From Pseudomonas kairouanensis (GTDB lineage: Bacteria > Pseudomonadota > Gammaproteobacteria > Pseudomonadales > Pseudomonadaceae): DNA of 64,000 nucleotides. The stretch spans positions 22,816-86,815 of the forward strand of contig NZ_QUZU01000028.1 of NCBI RefSeq assembly GCF_004682055.1, written 5' to 3'. The notes beneath the pieces were generated by a model. It ran no database searches and was not told the origin of the DNA. It was given only the letters and a program-made list of their open reading frames with translations. The position numbers were made by a program, and so were the translations under genes. This document shows, piece after piece, positions 50,348 to 58,633 of this stretch (positions are counted from its first letter, which is position 1; each line of letters opens with the position of its first letter).

Positions 50348-51134
50348 GGACGCGCCCATCGGTGTGTTCGACTCCGGCGTCGGCGGCTTGTCGGTGCTGG
50401 AAGAAATCCAGCAATTGCTGCCCCACGAGTCGCTGCTGTATGTGGCCGATTGCGGGCATATCCCTTACGGCGAGAAAAGCCCGGCCTTTATTCTTGAGCG
50501 TTCGCGACAGGTCGCCGGGTTTTTCCGCGAGCAGGGCGCGAAGGCGTTTGTGATTGCCTGCAACACGGCGACGGTCGCAGCCGTTGCCGATTTGCGCCAG
50601 GATTTCCCGCAGTGGCCGTTGGTGGGCATGGAGCCCGCCGTCAAGCCGGCTGCCGCTGCCACTCGCAGCGGCGTGGTCGGTGTACTCGCTACTACCGGCA
50701 CCCTGCAAAGCGCCAAGTTTGCGGCCTTGCTCGATCGGTTTGCCGCCGATGTCCGGGTCATCACCCAGCCTTGTCCAGGCCTGGTGGAGTTGATTGAAAC
50801 CGGCGACCTTAACAGTGCGGTCCTGCGCCAGATGCTGCAGGGCTACGTCGAACCGCTGCTCAGCGCCGGGTGCGACACCATTATCCTCGGCTGCACCCAT
50901 TACCCCTTCCTCAAGCCGCTCCTGGCACAGATGCTGCCCCCCAGCATTATTCTCATCGACACCGGCGCCGCCGTGGCGCGCCAGCTCAAGCGTTTATTGG
51001 GCGAGCGCGGCCTGTTGGCCACTGGTAATCCTGAGCCGGCACAGTTCTGGACCAGCGGCGATGTGTATCACCTAAGAAATATCCTACCGACACTTTGGAA
51101 ACATCCGGGCGTTGTGCGAAGCTTCGGTGCGTGA
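50340..51134 (+). CDS. murI: Glutamate racemase
   Basis: 264 residues. It makes D-glutamate for peptidoglycan. Both catalytic Cys motifs are present (AFVIACNTATVAAVADLR and GCDTIILGCTHYPFLKPLL) together with the N-terminal IGVFDSGVGGLSVLEEI (Asp/Ser). ATG 50340 overlaps the moeB stop by 8 bp. The C-terminus ends near a possible stop read into the PagL leader; no terminator is seen in the 112 bp before the next gene. Confidence 0.96.
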   Translation: MVKDAPIGVFDSGVGGLSVLEEIQQLLPHESLLYVADCGHIPYGEKSPAFILERSRQVAGFFREQGAKAFVIACNTATVAAVADLRQDFPQWPLVGMEPAVKPAAAATRSGVVGVLATTGTLQSAKFAALLDRFAADVRVITQPCPGLVELIETGDLNSAVLRQMLQGYVEPLLSAGCDTIILGCTHYPFLKPLLAQMLPPSIILIDTGAAVARQLKRLLGERGLLATGNPEPAQFWTSGDVYHLRNILPTLWKHPGVVRSFGA

Positions 51135-51246
51135 AAAATTCGTGAAATACCGGTGTTTAAAGCTGGAACTTCCGTCTATTCGCCAGCTTCTATAGCGAGT
51201 TAGCCTGTACAAAACCATATAACTTCGTTCGGAAAGGATGTTTCTT

Positions 51247-51765
51247 ATGAAGCGCTTGTTCTGTTTGGCTGCGATTGCGGCCGTTGTTGTAGGACACTCG
51301 GTTTCGGCGCAGGCCGCAGGCCTGGAATTGGGTGTGGGGAGCACCAGTGATTCGACCATGACCTATCGGTTGGGGCTGACTTCGGACTGGGACAAAAGCT
51401 GGTGGCAGAGCGATACCGGTCGGTTGACCGGTTACTGGAGCGGCGCCTACACGTACTGGGATGGCGACAAACGCGCCAGTGTCAGCAGCCTGTCGTTCTC
51501 GCCCGTATTTGTGTATGAATTCGCCGGGGAGAAGGTCAAGCCCTACATCGAAGCGGGGATCGGTGTGGCGGTGTTCTCGCGCACCAAGGTCGAAGACAAC
51601 AATATCGGCCAGGCCTTTCAGTTCGAAGACCGTCTGGGTTTCGGCCTGCGCTTTGCCGGCGGGCATGAGGTGGGGATTCGTGCCACGCACTATTCCAATG
51701 CCGGTATCAGCAGTAATAACGACGGGGTAGAGAGCTACTCGCTGCACTACACCTTGCCGCTGTAG
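51247..51765 (+). CDS. pagL: PagL-like lipid A 3-O-deacylase
   Basis: 172 residues: signal peptide MKRLFCLAAIAAVVVGHSVSAQAA, then an eight-stranded outer-membrane barrel with alternating hydrophobic strands ending in YSLHYTLPL. The active-site motif H-x-S-N-x-G is visible as THYSNAGIS near residues 148-154 with a downstream Glu (VESYSLH). PagL removes the 3-O-linked acyl chain of lipid A in the outer membrane and lowers its immune activity. AAAGGATG lies before ATG 51247. PagL in P. aeruginosa has the same length. Confidence 0.88.
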   Translation: MKRLFCLAAIAAVVVGHSVSAQAAGLELGVGSTSDSTMTYRLGLTSDWDKSWWQSDTGRLTGYWSGAYTYWDGDKRASVSSLSFSPVFVYEFAGEKVKPYIEAGIGVAVFSRTKVEDNNIGQAFQFEDRLGFGLRFAGGHEVGIRATHYSNAGISSNNDGVESYSLHYTLPL

Positions 51766-51790
51766 GTCTAAAGACCACAGCAGATCCCCT

Positions 51791-51816
51791 GTGGGAGCGA
51801 GCAAGCCCGCTCCCAC
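51791..51816. repeat. REP element, GTGGGAGC type
   Basis: GTGGGAGCGAGCAAGCCCGCTCCCAC: a palindrome-like REP unit typical of fluorescent pseudomonads, between the convergent pagL and the YkgJ-like gene. It belongs to a different REP class from the one at 2601-2688, so the genome has at least two REP families. Confidence 0.85.
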
Positions 51817-51841
51817 ATTTGGATCTCCAACGGCCTGATTC

Positions 51842-52147
51842 TCAGCGGTAGGCAGTGGTAATACCCTGCCGCTCCTCCAGGCACTCCGGCGCGCCCATCT
51901 CGAACTCCCGGCAAATCAACGGCCGTCGCTCGTAGATCGTGCACATCATCGTGTCCCGGTCCAGCGCCGCGCACCAGCCGTCGTCCAGGCGCAGCATGAC
52001 TTCGCCGCCCCAATCGTCGGTGTCGATATAGCGTTCCGGCACGCCGGTGTCGGTGATCAGCATCACTTCCAACTGGCAGCAGCAGGCCGCGCAGGTCGAG
52101 CAGGTGACGGCGGGTTCGGCGATTTGGGTGTGGGGGATGTTGGTCAT
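51842..52147 (-). CDS. YkgJ-family cysteine-cluster protein
   Basis: 101 residues. Cys-rich motif CSTCAACCCQLEVML in the first third, then further Cys at CAALDRDTMMCTIYERRPLIC and C-x-E at the end, the CxxCxxC...C...C pattern of the YkgJ/DUF YkgJ (zinc- or iron-chelating) family. Role unknown. ATG 52147 (MTNIPHTQ) is preferred; the frame extends upstream to 52192 without recognisable residues. It lies 55 bp after the end of the DUF2878 gene and may be the last gene of the light-regulated transcript or separate. Confidence 0.8.
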   Translation of the reverse strand: MTNIPHTQIAEPAVTCSTCAACCCQLEVMLITDTGVPERYIDTDDWGGEVMLRLDDGWCAALDRDTMMCTIYERRPLICREFEMGAPECLEERQGITTAYR

Positions 52148-52201
52148 AGGCGCGCAGTGTAAGGCAAGCGGGGGGCGGACGTATGAATGCACTGACGGGC
52201 G

Positions 52202-52696
52202 TCAGTGCCCAAGTTGATCGGCGATCCAGTGCAGCAAGGGAAACAACATGGCCCAAAGCACCGCCAGGCCGATCAGGGTGGGGGTTGTGCCGTAGCCGAA
52301 ACCTACCCCGGCCAACTGGCTGCCCGCGTAATACGACAGCGGCCCACCTACTGCGCCCAACGCGCTGGCGCGCCACCAGGGCAGCGCGCTCCAGGCCAGG
52401 CAATGGCGCAACGTGGTTGCCAGCAAGGCCCACAGCAGGATCAGCCACCACGGAATCAGCGGGCCCGGCATATTGAAATGAAATACGCCGAAGGCGCGCA
52501 ACGAGGTGTCGACCACGGTTCCCAGCAAGGTCACCGCCAGGATCACTTGCCCTTCTTTTGACCAGGCGCTTATCCACAACAGGTGGATGGCCAGCACCGC
52601 CACGCCCACCAACAGCCACCCACTATTGCCTGCGAGCACACAGGCAAACCAACCGCACTGGAACAGCGCGGCATTGGCCAGCAATTTAAGCACTGA
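52202..52696 (-). CDS. DUF2878 integral membrane protein
   Basis: 164 residues with about five membrane helices (LLANAALFQCGWFACVLAG; WLLVGVAVLAIHLLWISAW; VILAVTLLGTVVDTSLRAFG; PLIPWWLILLWALLATTL; TLIGLAVLWAMLFPLLHWI). DUF2878 proteins occur at the end of operons with photolyase, Cfa-like and DUF1365 genes. The start is a GTG at 52696 that overlaps the end of the methyltransferase gene by 11 bp. The role is unknown; a lipid-linked membrane function is suggested by the neighbours only. Confidence 0.8.
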   Translation of the reverse strand, partial: SVLKLLANAALFQCGWFACVLAGNSGWLLVGVAVLAIHLLWISAWSKEGQVILAVTLLGTVVDTSLRAFGVFHFNMPGPLIPWWLILLWALLATTLRHCLAWSALPWWRASALGAVGGPLSYYAGSQLAGVGFGYGTTPTLIGLAVLWAMLFPLLHWIADQLGH

Positions 52697-53957
52697 AACG
52701 TCCGAGCAACGGCGGGTTGATCGCCCCCGGCTTGGCCAGCAGCAATTGTGCGGTACCGATGGTGCGCTCCATAAACCCACCCTCGCAGTAGCACAGGTAG
52801 AACTCCCACAGCCGCAGGAAGTACTCGTCGTAGCCCAACTCCCCGAGACGGCCGTGGGCTCGGCGAAAGTTCTCGTGCCATAGGCGCAGGGTGCGTGCGT
52901 AGTGCAGGCCGAAGTCTTCCATGTGCATCAGGTTCATGTCGGTGTCGCGACCGACGATCTCCAGCATCTTTCGCACACAGGGCAGGGCGCCGCCGGGGAA
53001 GATGTAGCGCTGGATAAAGTCGACGTTGCGCGTGGCCTGCTCATAGCGCTGGTCGCGAATGGTGATGGCTTGCAGCAACATCAGGCCATCGCTCTTGAGC
53101 AGGTGCGCACATTGCTTGAAGTAGGTGGGCAGGAAGCGGTGGCCCACCGCTTCGATCATCTCGATGGACACCAGCTTGTCGTACTGGCCGGTCAGGTCGC
53201 GGTAATCCTGCAGCAGCAGCGTCACTCGATGACCCAGCCCCTGCGCGGCGATACGTTTTTCGGTATAGGCGAACTGTTCCCTGGACAAGGTCGTGGTGGT
53301 GACCTTGCAGCCGTAATGCTGGGCGGCATACAGCGCCATGCTGCCCCAGCCGGTGCCGATTTCCAGTAGGTGGTCGTCGGGCTTGAGCGCAAGCTTTTGG
53401 CAGATACGCTCCAGTTTGTTCAGTTGGGCCTGCTCCAGGCTGTCATCGGGCGTGAGGAACTGCGCCGCTGAATACATCATGGTGGGGTCGAGGAATTCTT
53501 CGAACAGGTCGTTGCCCAGGTCGTAATGGGCGGCAATGTTTTTCTGCGAGCCTTTACGCGTATTGCGGTTCAGCCAGTGCAAACCCTGAGTGAGGGGACG
53601 CGCAAGGCGTGCCAGGCCGCCTTCCATGGCATCGAGCACGGCCAGGTTGCTGACCATCACGCGCACCACGGCGGTCAGGTCCGGGCTGCTCCAGTAACCG
53701 TGGATGAATGCCTCGCCCGCACCGATGGAACCGTTGGCCGCCACCAGCCCCCATACGGCCGGGTCGAGGATCTGGATTTCCCCCACCAAGTGCGCTTCCC
53801 GCTCGCCGAACACTTGGCGTTCACCGTCCTCGATCACCACCAGCTGGCCGTGGCGCAGGTGGCTGAGTTGACGCAGCACGGCCTTGCGCAGCAGTGCACT
53901 GGTCATGCCGTTGACGTTCAGGCGGTTGGCCTTGACCGATAAGCTAGGGGTTTTCAT
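52686..53957 (-). CDS. Cyclopropane/furan fatty-acid-type SAM methyltransferase (Cfa-like, UfaM candidate)
   Basis: 423 residues: an N-terminal lipid-binding part (residues 1-110), then a SAM-methyltransferase core with DDHLLEIGTGWGSMALYAAQHYGC and VSIEMIEAVGHRFLPTYFKQCAHLLKSDGLMLLQAI. Cfa enzymes methylate the cis double bond of membrane unsaturated phospholipids. Light-inducible Cfa-like ufaM genes in P. putida (reported as furan-fatty-acid synthase) and in Rhodobacter sit in similar operons, so UfaM is the better guess than classical Cfa; no direct test is possible from sequence. Start 53957 (MKTPSLS) is chosen at the overlap with DUF1365. Confidence 0.85.
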   Translation of the reverse strand: MKTPSLSVKANRLNVNGMTSALLRKAVLRQLSHLRHGQLVVIEDGERQVFGEREAHLVGEIQILDPAVWGLVAANGSIGAGEAFIHGYWSSPDLTAVVRVMVSNLAVLDAMEGGLARLARPLTQGLHWLNRNTRKGSQKNIAAHYDLGNDLFEEFLDPTMMYSAAQFLTPDDSLEQAQLNKLERICQKLALKPDDHLLEIGTGWGSMALYAAQHYGCKVTTTTLSREQFAYTEKRIAAQGLGHRVTLLLQDYRDLTGQYDKLVSIEMIEAVGHRFLPTYFKQCAHLLKSDGLMLLQAITIRDQRYEQATRNVDFIQRYIFPGGALPCVRKMLEIVGRDTDMNLMHMEDFGLHYARTLRLWHENFRRAHGRLGELGYDEYFLRLWEFYLCYCEGGFMERTIGTAQLLLAKPGAINPPLLGRFSA

Positions 53958-54753
53958 GGCGGCGATCCTTGGGGTACCCGACTGCTGTGCTGGAGACGCC
54001 ATCGGCGGCCCGGTGGGGGAAAATCGGTATGCGTTTGAGCAACAGGCGCAGGGCCTGCCAGTAAATCGCCAGGCAGGTCTTGGCGGTCATCCAGGGGAAG
54101 CGCCACAGGTAGCGATGCAGGCTGGCACGGTCGAGGGGCTCCTGGTGCAGGCTCAAGGTGGCATCGAAAACTTTCGACGCACCCTGCCAGTCGGCCATGT
54201 GCACGCCCAGCCGGGCGGCGGGTGGGCTGAAGCTCATGCGGTATTCCAGGTCGCGGGGCAAAAATGGCGACACATGGAAGGCCTTGGCCACGGCGAAATG
54301 CTGGTGCTCATCGGCGCCCAGCGCCTGGGCGGGCAGCACGTAGTGATAGCGCTCGCGCCATGGGGTGTTGGTCACTTCACACAGGATCGCGACCAGTTGC
54401 CCGTCGGCCTCGAAACAGTAGAAGAAACTCACAGGGTTAAAAGCCAGGCCCCAACTGCGGGCCTGGGTCAGTAGGCAGATAACGCCCTGGGGTGTACGCC
54501 CCAGTGCCTTGCCGACTTCCTGGCGCACGGCATCGCTCAAGCTCATGCCGGTGCACGTCAATTCACGCAGGTAATCCTGCTGGCGAAAACCAAAGGGCGC
54601 GAAACGGCTGCGCCCGGCCAGCGGCGAAAGCCCCAGCACCTGGTGTTCTTCGCTTAAATCCAGGTACAGCAAGCCGATGCGGTAGCGAAAGGCGTGGGCC
54701 TTGGGCGCAAACCGACGATGGGCAATCCAGCCGCTGTACAGGGCGCTGTTCAC
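53944..54753 (-). CDS. DUF1365 domain protein
   Basis: 269 residues. DUF1365 signature: an N-terminal SALYSGWIAHRRFAPKAHAFRYRIGLLYLDLSE, then CLLTQARSWGLAFNPVSFFYCF and VTNTPWRERYHYVLPA, and HVSPFLPRDLEYRMSFSPP. GTG 54753 overlaps the stop of the FAD gene. DUF1365 genes are almost always beside a Cfa-like gene and an FAD oxidoreductase, and in Rhodobacter these belong to the singlet-oxygen response. The enzyme's reaction is not established; a role in modifying fatty acyl chains is inferred. Confidence 0.88.
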   Translation of the reverse strand: MNSALYSGWIAHRRFAPKAHAFRYRIGLLYLDLSEEHQVLGLSPLAGRSRFAPFGFRQQDYLRELTCTGMSLSDAVRQEVGKALGRTPQGVICLLTQARSWGLAFNPVSFFYCFEADGQLVAILCEVTNTPWRERYHYVLPAQALGADEHQHFAVAKAFHVSPFLPRDLEYRMSFSPPAARLGVHMADWQGASKVFDATLSLHQEPLDRASLHRYLWRFPWMTAKTCLAIYWQALRLLLKRIPIFPHRAADGVSSTAVGYPKDRRHENP

Positions 54754-55997
54754 AAGCTTTCCCCAAAGGCTTGGGCGACGCGCAGGGCGCTGACCACGCC
54801 GTCTTCGTGAAAACCGTTGGCCCAGTAGGCGCCGCAATAAAAGGTGTTGCGGGTGCCGCACAACTCATCCCAGCGTTGTTGGGCTGCCACCGCCGCCAGG
54901 CTGTATTGCGGGTGGGCGTAGGTGTAGCGGGCCAGGACTTTGAGCGGGTTGATCGCCGCTGTTTGGTTGAGGCTCACGCAAAACGTGGTGGGGCTGTCGA
55001 TGCCCTGCAGGATGTTCATGTCGTAGGTGACGGCAGCCTGGGCCTGGGCATTGCCGCTCAGCCGATAATTCCAGCTGGCCCAGGCCAGTTTGCGGTCGGG
55101 CAACAGGCGGGTGTCGGTGTGCAGCACCACATCGTTGTCGGCATAGGGCAGGGCGCCCAGGATCTCTTGCTCGGCCTGGCTGGGGTCGGCGAGCAAGGCC
55201 AGCGCCTGGTCGCTGTGGCAGGCGAAGACCACGCGGTCAAAGTGTTCGATGCCGGCAGGGCTGTGGATAACCACGCCGTCGTCGGTGCGCTCGACTTTAT
55301 CCACAGGGCAGTTGAGGCGGATCTGCTCGCGAAAGCTGCGGGTCAGCGGTTCGATGTAGCGGCTGGAACCGCCCTCGATCACACACCACTGCGGGCGATT
55401 GCTCACTGAAAGCAAGCCGTGATTCTTGAAGAAGCGCACAAAGAACTGCAGCGGAAAGCCCAGCATGTCCGCCAACGACATCGACCAGATCGCCGCGCCC
55501 ATCGGCACGATGTAATGCCGGATAAACCGCTCGCCGTAGCCGCCGGCGCGCAGGTACTCGCCCAGGGTCATCTCGGCGTTGATGCGCTGCTCGTGCAAAT
55601 CCAGCGGGGCTTGGCGGTTGAAGCGCAAAATATCGCGCAACATGCCCCAAAACCCCGGCGACAGGAGATTGCGCCGTTGGGCAAACAGGCTGTTGAGGTT
55701 GTTGCCGTTGTATTCGAGGCCGGTGTTTTCGTCGCACACCGAAAAACTCATCTCGGTGGGTTTGAACGTCACCCCGATCTGCCCCAGCAGGCGGATAAAG
55801 TTGGGGTAGGTCCAATCGTTGAACACGATAAAACCGGTGTCCACGGCATAGCTTTTTCCCTCGACAGTGACATTGACCGTGTGGGTATGCCCGCCGATGC
55901 GGTCGCCCGCTTCGAACAGCGTGATCTCATGCTGGCGGCTGAGCAGATAAGCGCTGGTCAGCCCGGCGATGCCGCTGCCGATAATGGCGATCTTCAC
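54750..55997 (-). CDS. FAD/NAD(P)-dependent amine-oxidase-like oxidoreductase (DUF1365/Cfa partner)
   Basis: 415 residues: an FAD-binding Rossmann start KIAIIGSGIAGLTSAYLLSRQHEITLFEAGDRIGGHTHTV (GxGxxG, then the ED..GG), and a C-terminal FAD-contact region with FYCGAYWANGFHEDGVVSALRVA. Family of flavin amine-oxidase/phytoene-desaturase-type proteins. GTG 55997 overlaps the SDR stop. The set FAD oxidoreductase-DUF1365-Cfa recurs in many bacteria; an oxidation of a fatty acyl chain (desaturation) before or after methylation is a natural guess, unproven. Confidence 0.87.
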   Translation of the reverse strand: MKIAIIGSGIAGLTSAYLLSRQHEITLFEAGDRIGGHTHTVNVTVEGKSYAVDTGFIVFNDWTYPNFIRLLGQIGVTFKPTEMSFSVCDENTGLEYNGNNLNSLFAQRRNLLSPGFWGMLRDILRFNRQAPLDLHEQRINAEMTLGEYLRAGGYGERFIRHYIVPMGAAIWSMSLADMLGFPLQFFVRFFKNHGLLSVSNRPQWCVIEGGSSRYIEPLTRSFREQIRLNCPVDKVERTDDGVVIHSPAGIEHFDRVVFACHSDQALALLADPSQAEQEILGALPYADNDVVLHTDTRLLPDRKLAWASWNYRLSGNAQAQAAVTYDMNILQGIDSPTTFCVSLNQTAAINPLKVLARYTYAHPQYSLAAVAAQQRWDELCGTRNTFYCGAYWANGFHEDGVVSALRVAQAFGESL

Positions 55998-56776
55998 AGG
56001 TCGTCCTTTTTCGGCGGCGGGCTGCGCAGCATGCGCTTGCCGATGATCAGTTGCGCACGGTTGGGCAGTTTCGACAGTGGCCATAGGGTGGCGATAAACA
56101 GCGCCGGGAAGGCAATCTCCAGCGGGCGTTTTTCCAGCTTGGCAAAAATATGCTTGGCGGCTTTGTCCGCCGGCCAGCTCAGGGGCATGGGGAAGTCATT
56201 GCGTTCGGTCAACGGCGTGTCGACAAAGCCTGGGCTGACCACGGTGACGTCGATATTTTCCGGCGACAGGCTGATGCGCAGCGATTCGAACAGGTAGCGC
56301 AAGCCGGCCTTGGACGCGCCATAGGCTTCGGCGCGTGGCATTGGCAGATAAGTCACGGCGCTGGCGACCCCCACCAGGTGCGGCGTGCGCCCTGCGCGCA
56401 ATAGCGGCAGCGCGGCCTCGATGCAATAGCTGCTGGCCAGCAGGTTGGTGCGGACAACGTGTTCGATAATCGAGGAATCAAACTGCCGGGCGTCTACGTA
56501 TTCACAGGTGCCTGCGTTGAGGATCACCGTGTCCAGCGCACCCCAGGCCGCGGTGATCTGTTCGCCGATCTCGCGCACCGTCTGGCTGTTGGTCAGATCA
56601 CCGGCCACCACCAGCACCTGCCCTGGATAGTGTTCGGCCAACGTGTCCAATGGCGCGCGGGTGCGAGAGCTGACGGCAAGCTGGGCGCCACTGTTGAGCA
56701 ACTCGATAGCCAGTGCGGCGCCAATGCCACTGCTGGCGCCAGTCAGCCAGTAACGACGGGGAGACACTGCGTTCAT
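55994..56776 (-). CDS. Short-chain dehydrogenase/reductase
   Basis: 260 residues of classical SDR type: NAD(P)-binding TGASSGIGAALAIEL near residue 12, VILNAGT, and the catalytic Ser...Tyr-x-x-x-Lys with AEAYGASKAGLRYLFESLR near 155; then VVSPGFVDTPLTE. The basic/hydrophobic C-terminus (KLEKRPLEIAFPALFIATLWPLSKLP) may associate with membranes. It overlaps neighbours on both sides by 4 bp. The substrate is unknown; membership of this operon suggests a lipid or aldehyde. Confidence 0.86.
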   Translation of the reverse strand: MNAVSPRRYWLTGASSGIGAALAIELLNSGAQLAVSSRTRAPLDTLAEHYPGQVLVVAGDLTNSQTVREIGEQITAAWGALDTVILNAGTCEYVDARQFDSSIIEHVVRTNLLASSYCIEAALPLLRAGRTPHLVGVASAVTYLPMPRAEAYGASKAGLRYLFESLRISLSPENIDVTVVSPGFVDTPLTERNDFPMPLSWPADKAAKHIFAKLEKRPLEIAFPALFIATLWPLSKLPNRAQLIIGKRMLRSPPPKKDDL

Positions 56777-57195
56777 CCCACTCTCCTTTTCAGCCAGCCG
56801 ACGACGCTGCCCAGGACGGGCAGGTGTTCGTAGAGCATGGCGCCGGCATCGAAATAGTCGCGATGGCGGTACACCTTGTCGCGCCACATCAAGTGCGAGC
56901 AGCCTTCCACCCGGATTACCTTGGCGCTGGCCAGGCGCGGGTGGCAAAAGCTCATCTTCCAGCGCAGGTAACCCTCGCCTTGCGCCACTTGATCGAAACC
57001 GTGGAAATCGAAGCGTAGCTGGCTGACGTTGCTGTACAACTCGGCGAAGTAGCGGTGCAGGTCGGTCAGGCCGTGGACCTCATGCAGCGGGTCGGTAAAG
57101 GCGATGTCCTGGCTGTACAGGCTGTCGAGCAGGTGCAGGTTGTGCTTGTCCAGCGTGGCGAAGGTCTGGGCGAACTGGCGCAGGAAGTCACTCAT
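56773..57195 (-). CDS. SnoaL/NTF2-like protein
   Basis: 140 residues with the small NTF2-like cone fold: FAQTFATLDKHNLHLLDSLYSQDIAFTDPLHEVHGLTDLHRYFAELYSNV, then RFDFHGFDQVAQGEGYLRWKMSF and VEGCSHLMWRDKVYRHRDYFDAGAMLYEHLPVLG. Many such proteins bind or isomerise small hydrophobic molecules; the conserved WKMSFCHPRL centre is typical of those next to photolyase. ATG 57195 has GGAGG six bases upstream. It overlaps phrB and the SDR. Confidence 0.85.
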   Translation of the reverse strand: MSDFLRQFAQTFATLDKHNLHLLDSLYSQDIAFTDPLHEVHGLTDLHRYFAELYSNVSQLRFDFHGFDQVAQGEGYLRWKMSFCHPRLASAKVIRVEGCSHLMWRDKVYRHRDYFDAGAMLYEHLPVLGSVVGWLKRRVG

Positions 57196-58633
57196 GGCCA
57201 CCTCCGGCGGCTTCCCGCGAGGGTAGGCTGCGGAAGGCGGCGAGGGCGCGTTCCCGGGATTTTTTCAGGTCGACGATCGCACGCGGGTAGTCGGCCACGC
57301 CGAACAGGCCGCCGGCCGCTTCGGGGTTGTGCACTTCCTTTTTGTTCAGTGCGGCCAATTCCGGCAGCCAGCGCTTGATAAAGACGCCTTCGCCGTCGAA
57401 TTTTTCCGACTGGCTCAAGGGGCTGAAAATCCGGAAGTACGGCGCCGAGTCGGTACCGGTGGATGAGCTCCACTGCCAGCCGCCGTTGTTGGCGGCCAGG
57501 TCGCCATCGATCAGGTGACGCATGAAGAAACGCTCGCCTTCACGCCAGTCGATCAGCAGGTTCTTGGTGAGGAACATCGCTACCACCATGCGCAGGCGGT
57601 TGTGCATCCAGCCGGTCTCCAGCAACTGGCGCATGGCCGCATCGATGATCGGCAGGCCGGTACGCGCCTCTTGCCAGGCGGCCAGGTCTTTGGGGGCATC
57701 GCGCCAGGCCACCGCTTCGGTTTCGGGGCGGAACGCGCGGTGGCGCGATACCCGTGGGTAGCCCACCAGGATGTGTTTGTAGAACTCGCGCCACAGCAAC
57801 TCGTTGATCCAGGTGATGGCGCCCATGTCGCCACTTTCGAACTCACCCTGGTTGGTTTGCAGCGCGGCATGCAGGCATTGGCGCGGCGAGACCACGCCTG
57901 CTGCAAGATAAGCCGAGAGCTGGCTGGTGCCCGGTTTGGCCGGGAAGTCGCGTTCGTCTTTGTAGTAGCTGATCTGCTGGTCGGCGAAGGCATCGAGGCG
58001 GCGGCGGGCTTCGTCTTCACCAGCCGGCCAGAGGGCCCGCAGGGTGTCGCCGGGCGGCGCGAAACCCTCGACGGTGTGCGGGATGGCATCGCTTTGAAGG
58101 TCGAGTTTCGCCTGGGCCTTGGGCGCTGCTACCAAGCGCGGCAGGCTGCTGTGCAGGCGCGTATAGCAAACCTTGCGGAACTGGCTGAACACCTGGAAGT
58201 ACGTGCCGGTCTTGGTCAACACACTACCGGGTTGGAAAAACAGTTGGTCCAGGTAGCTGTGCATGCTCACGCCATCGGCTTGCAGGGCCTTGGACACGGC
58301 CGCGTCGCGGCGGCTTTCGTGGATGCCGTATTCCTCGTTGACGTGCACCGATTCGACCGACAGTTCCCGGCACAGCTGGCTCAACACGGCAGGCGCCTGG
58401 TCCCAGGTGGGGGCGGTGCGGATCAGCAGCGGGATATTCAGGTCGGCCAGCGCCTGGCTCAGGTGCTGCAGGTTGCGCAGCCAGAAATCCACTTTGCACG
58501 GCGCATCGTCATGGGCCAGCCACTGCTCGGGCGTGATCAGGTAGACAGCCGCCATCGGGCCCCGCTGACTCGCGGCGGCCAGGGCGGTGTTGTCATGCAG
58601 GCGCAAGTCGGTGCGCAGCCAGATCAAATGCAT
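57188..58633 (-). CDS. phrB: Deoxyribodipyrimidine photolyase
   Basis: 481 residues. N-terminal antenna domain MHLIWLRTDLRLHDNTALAAA, FAD domain with ELLWREFYKHILVGYPRVS and the C-terminal NGGWQWSSSTGTDSAPYFRIFSPLSQSEKFD plus YIKRWLPEL (FIKRWLPELAAL). Blue light drives electron transfer from FAD to repair cyclobutane pyrimidine dimers. It ends as the SnoaL gene begins and starts one base before the MerR gene ends. Light-induced in P. putida together with the neighbouring MerR regulator gene, as reported. Confidence 0.96.
   Translation of the reverse strand: MHLIWLRTDLRLHDNTALAAASQRGPMAAVYLITPEQWLAHDDAPCKVDFWLRNLQHLSQALADLNIPLLIRTAPTWDQAPAVLSQLCRELSVESVHVNEEYGIHESRRDAAVSKALQADGVSMHSYLDQLFFQPGSVLTKTGTYFQVFSQFRKVCYTRLHSSLPRLVAAPKAQAKLDLQSDAIPHTVEGFAPPGDTLRALWPAGEDEARRRLDAFADQQISYYKDERDFPAKPGTSQLSAYLAAGVVSPRQCLHAALQTNQGEFESGDMGAITWINELLWREFYKHILVGYPRVSRHRAFRPETEAVAWRDAPKDLAAWQEARTGLPIIDAAMRQLLETGWMHNRLRMVVAMFLTKNLLIDWREGERFFMRHLIDGDLAANNGGWQWSSSTGTDSAPYFRIFSPLSQSEKFDGEGVFIKRWLPELAALNKKEVHNPEAAGGLFGVADYPRAIVDLKKSRERALAAFRSLPSREAAGGGHE

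Noticed and set aside
51207..51224. TGTACA upstream of pagL as a further PplR operator
   Set aside because: Only one half-site; the sequence 12 bases on (TTCGTT) does not match TGTA[C/T]A. The single TGTACA inside the oxidoreductase gene near 61740 is rejected for the same reason.
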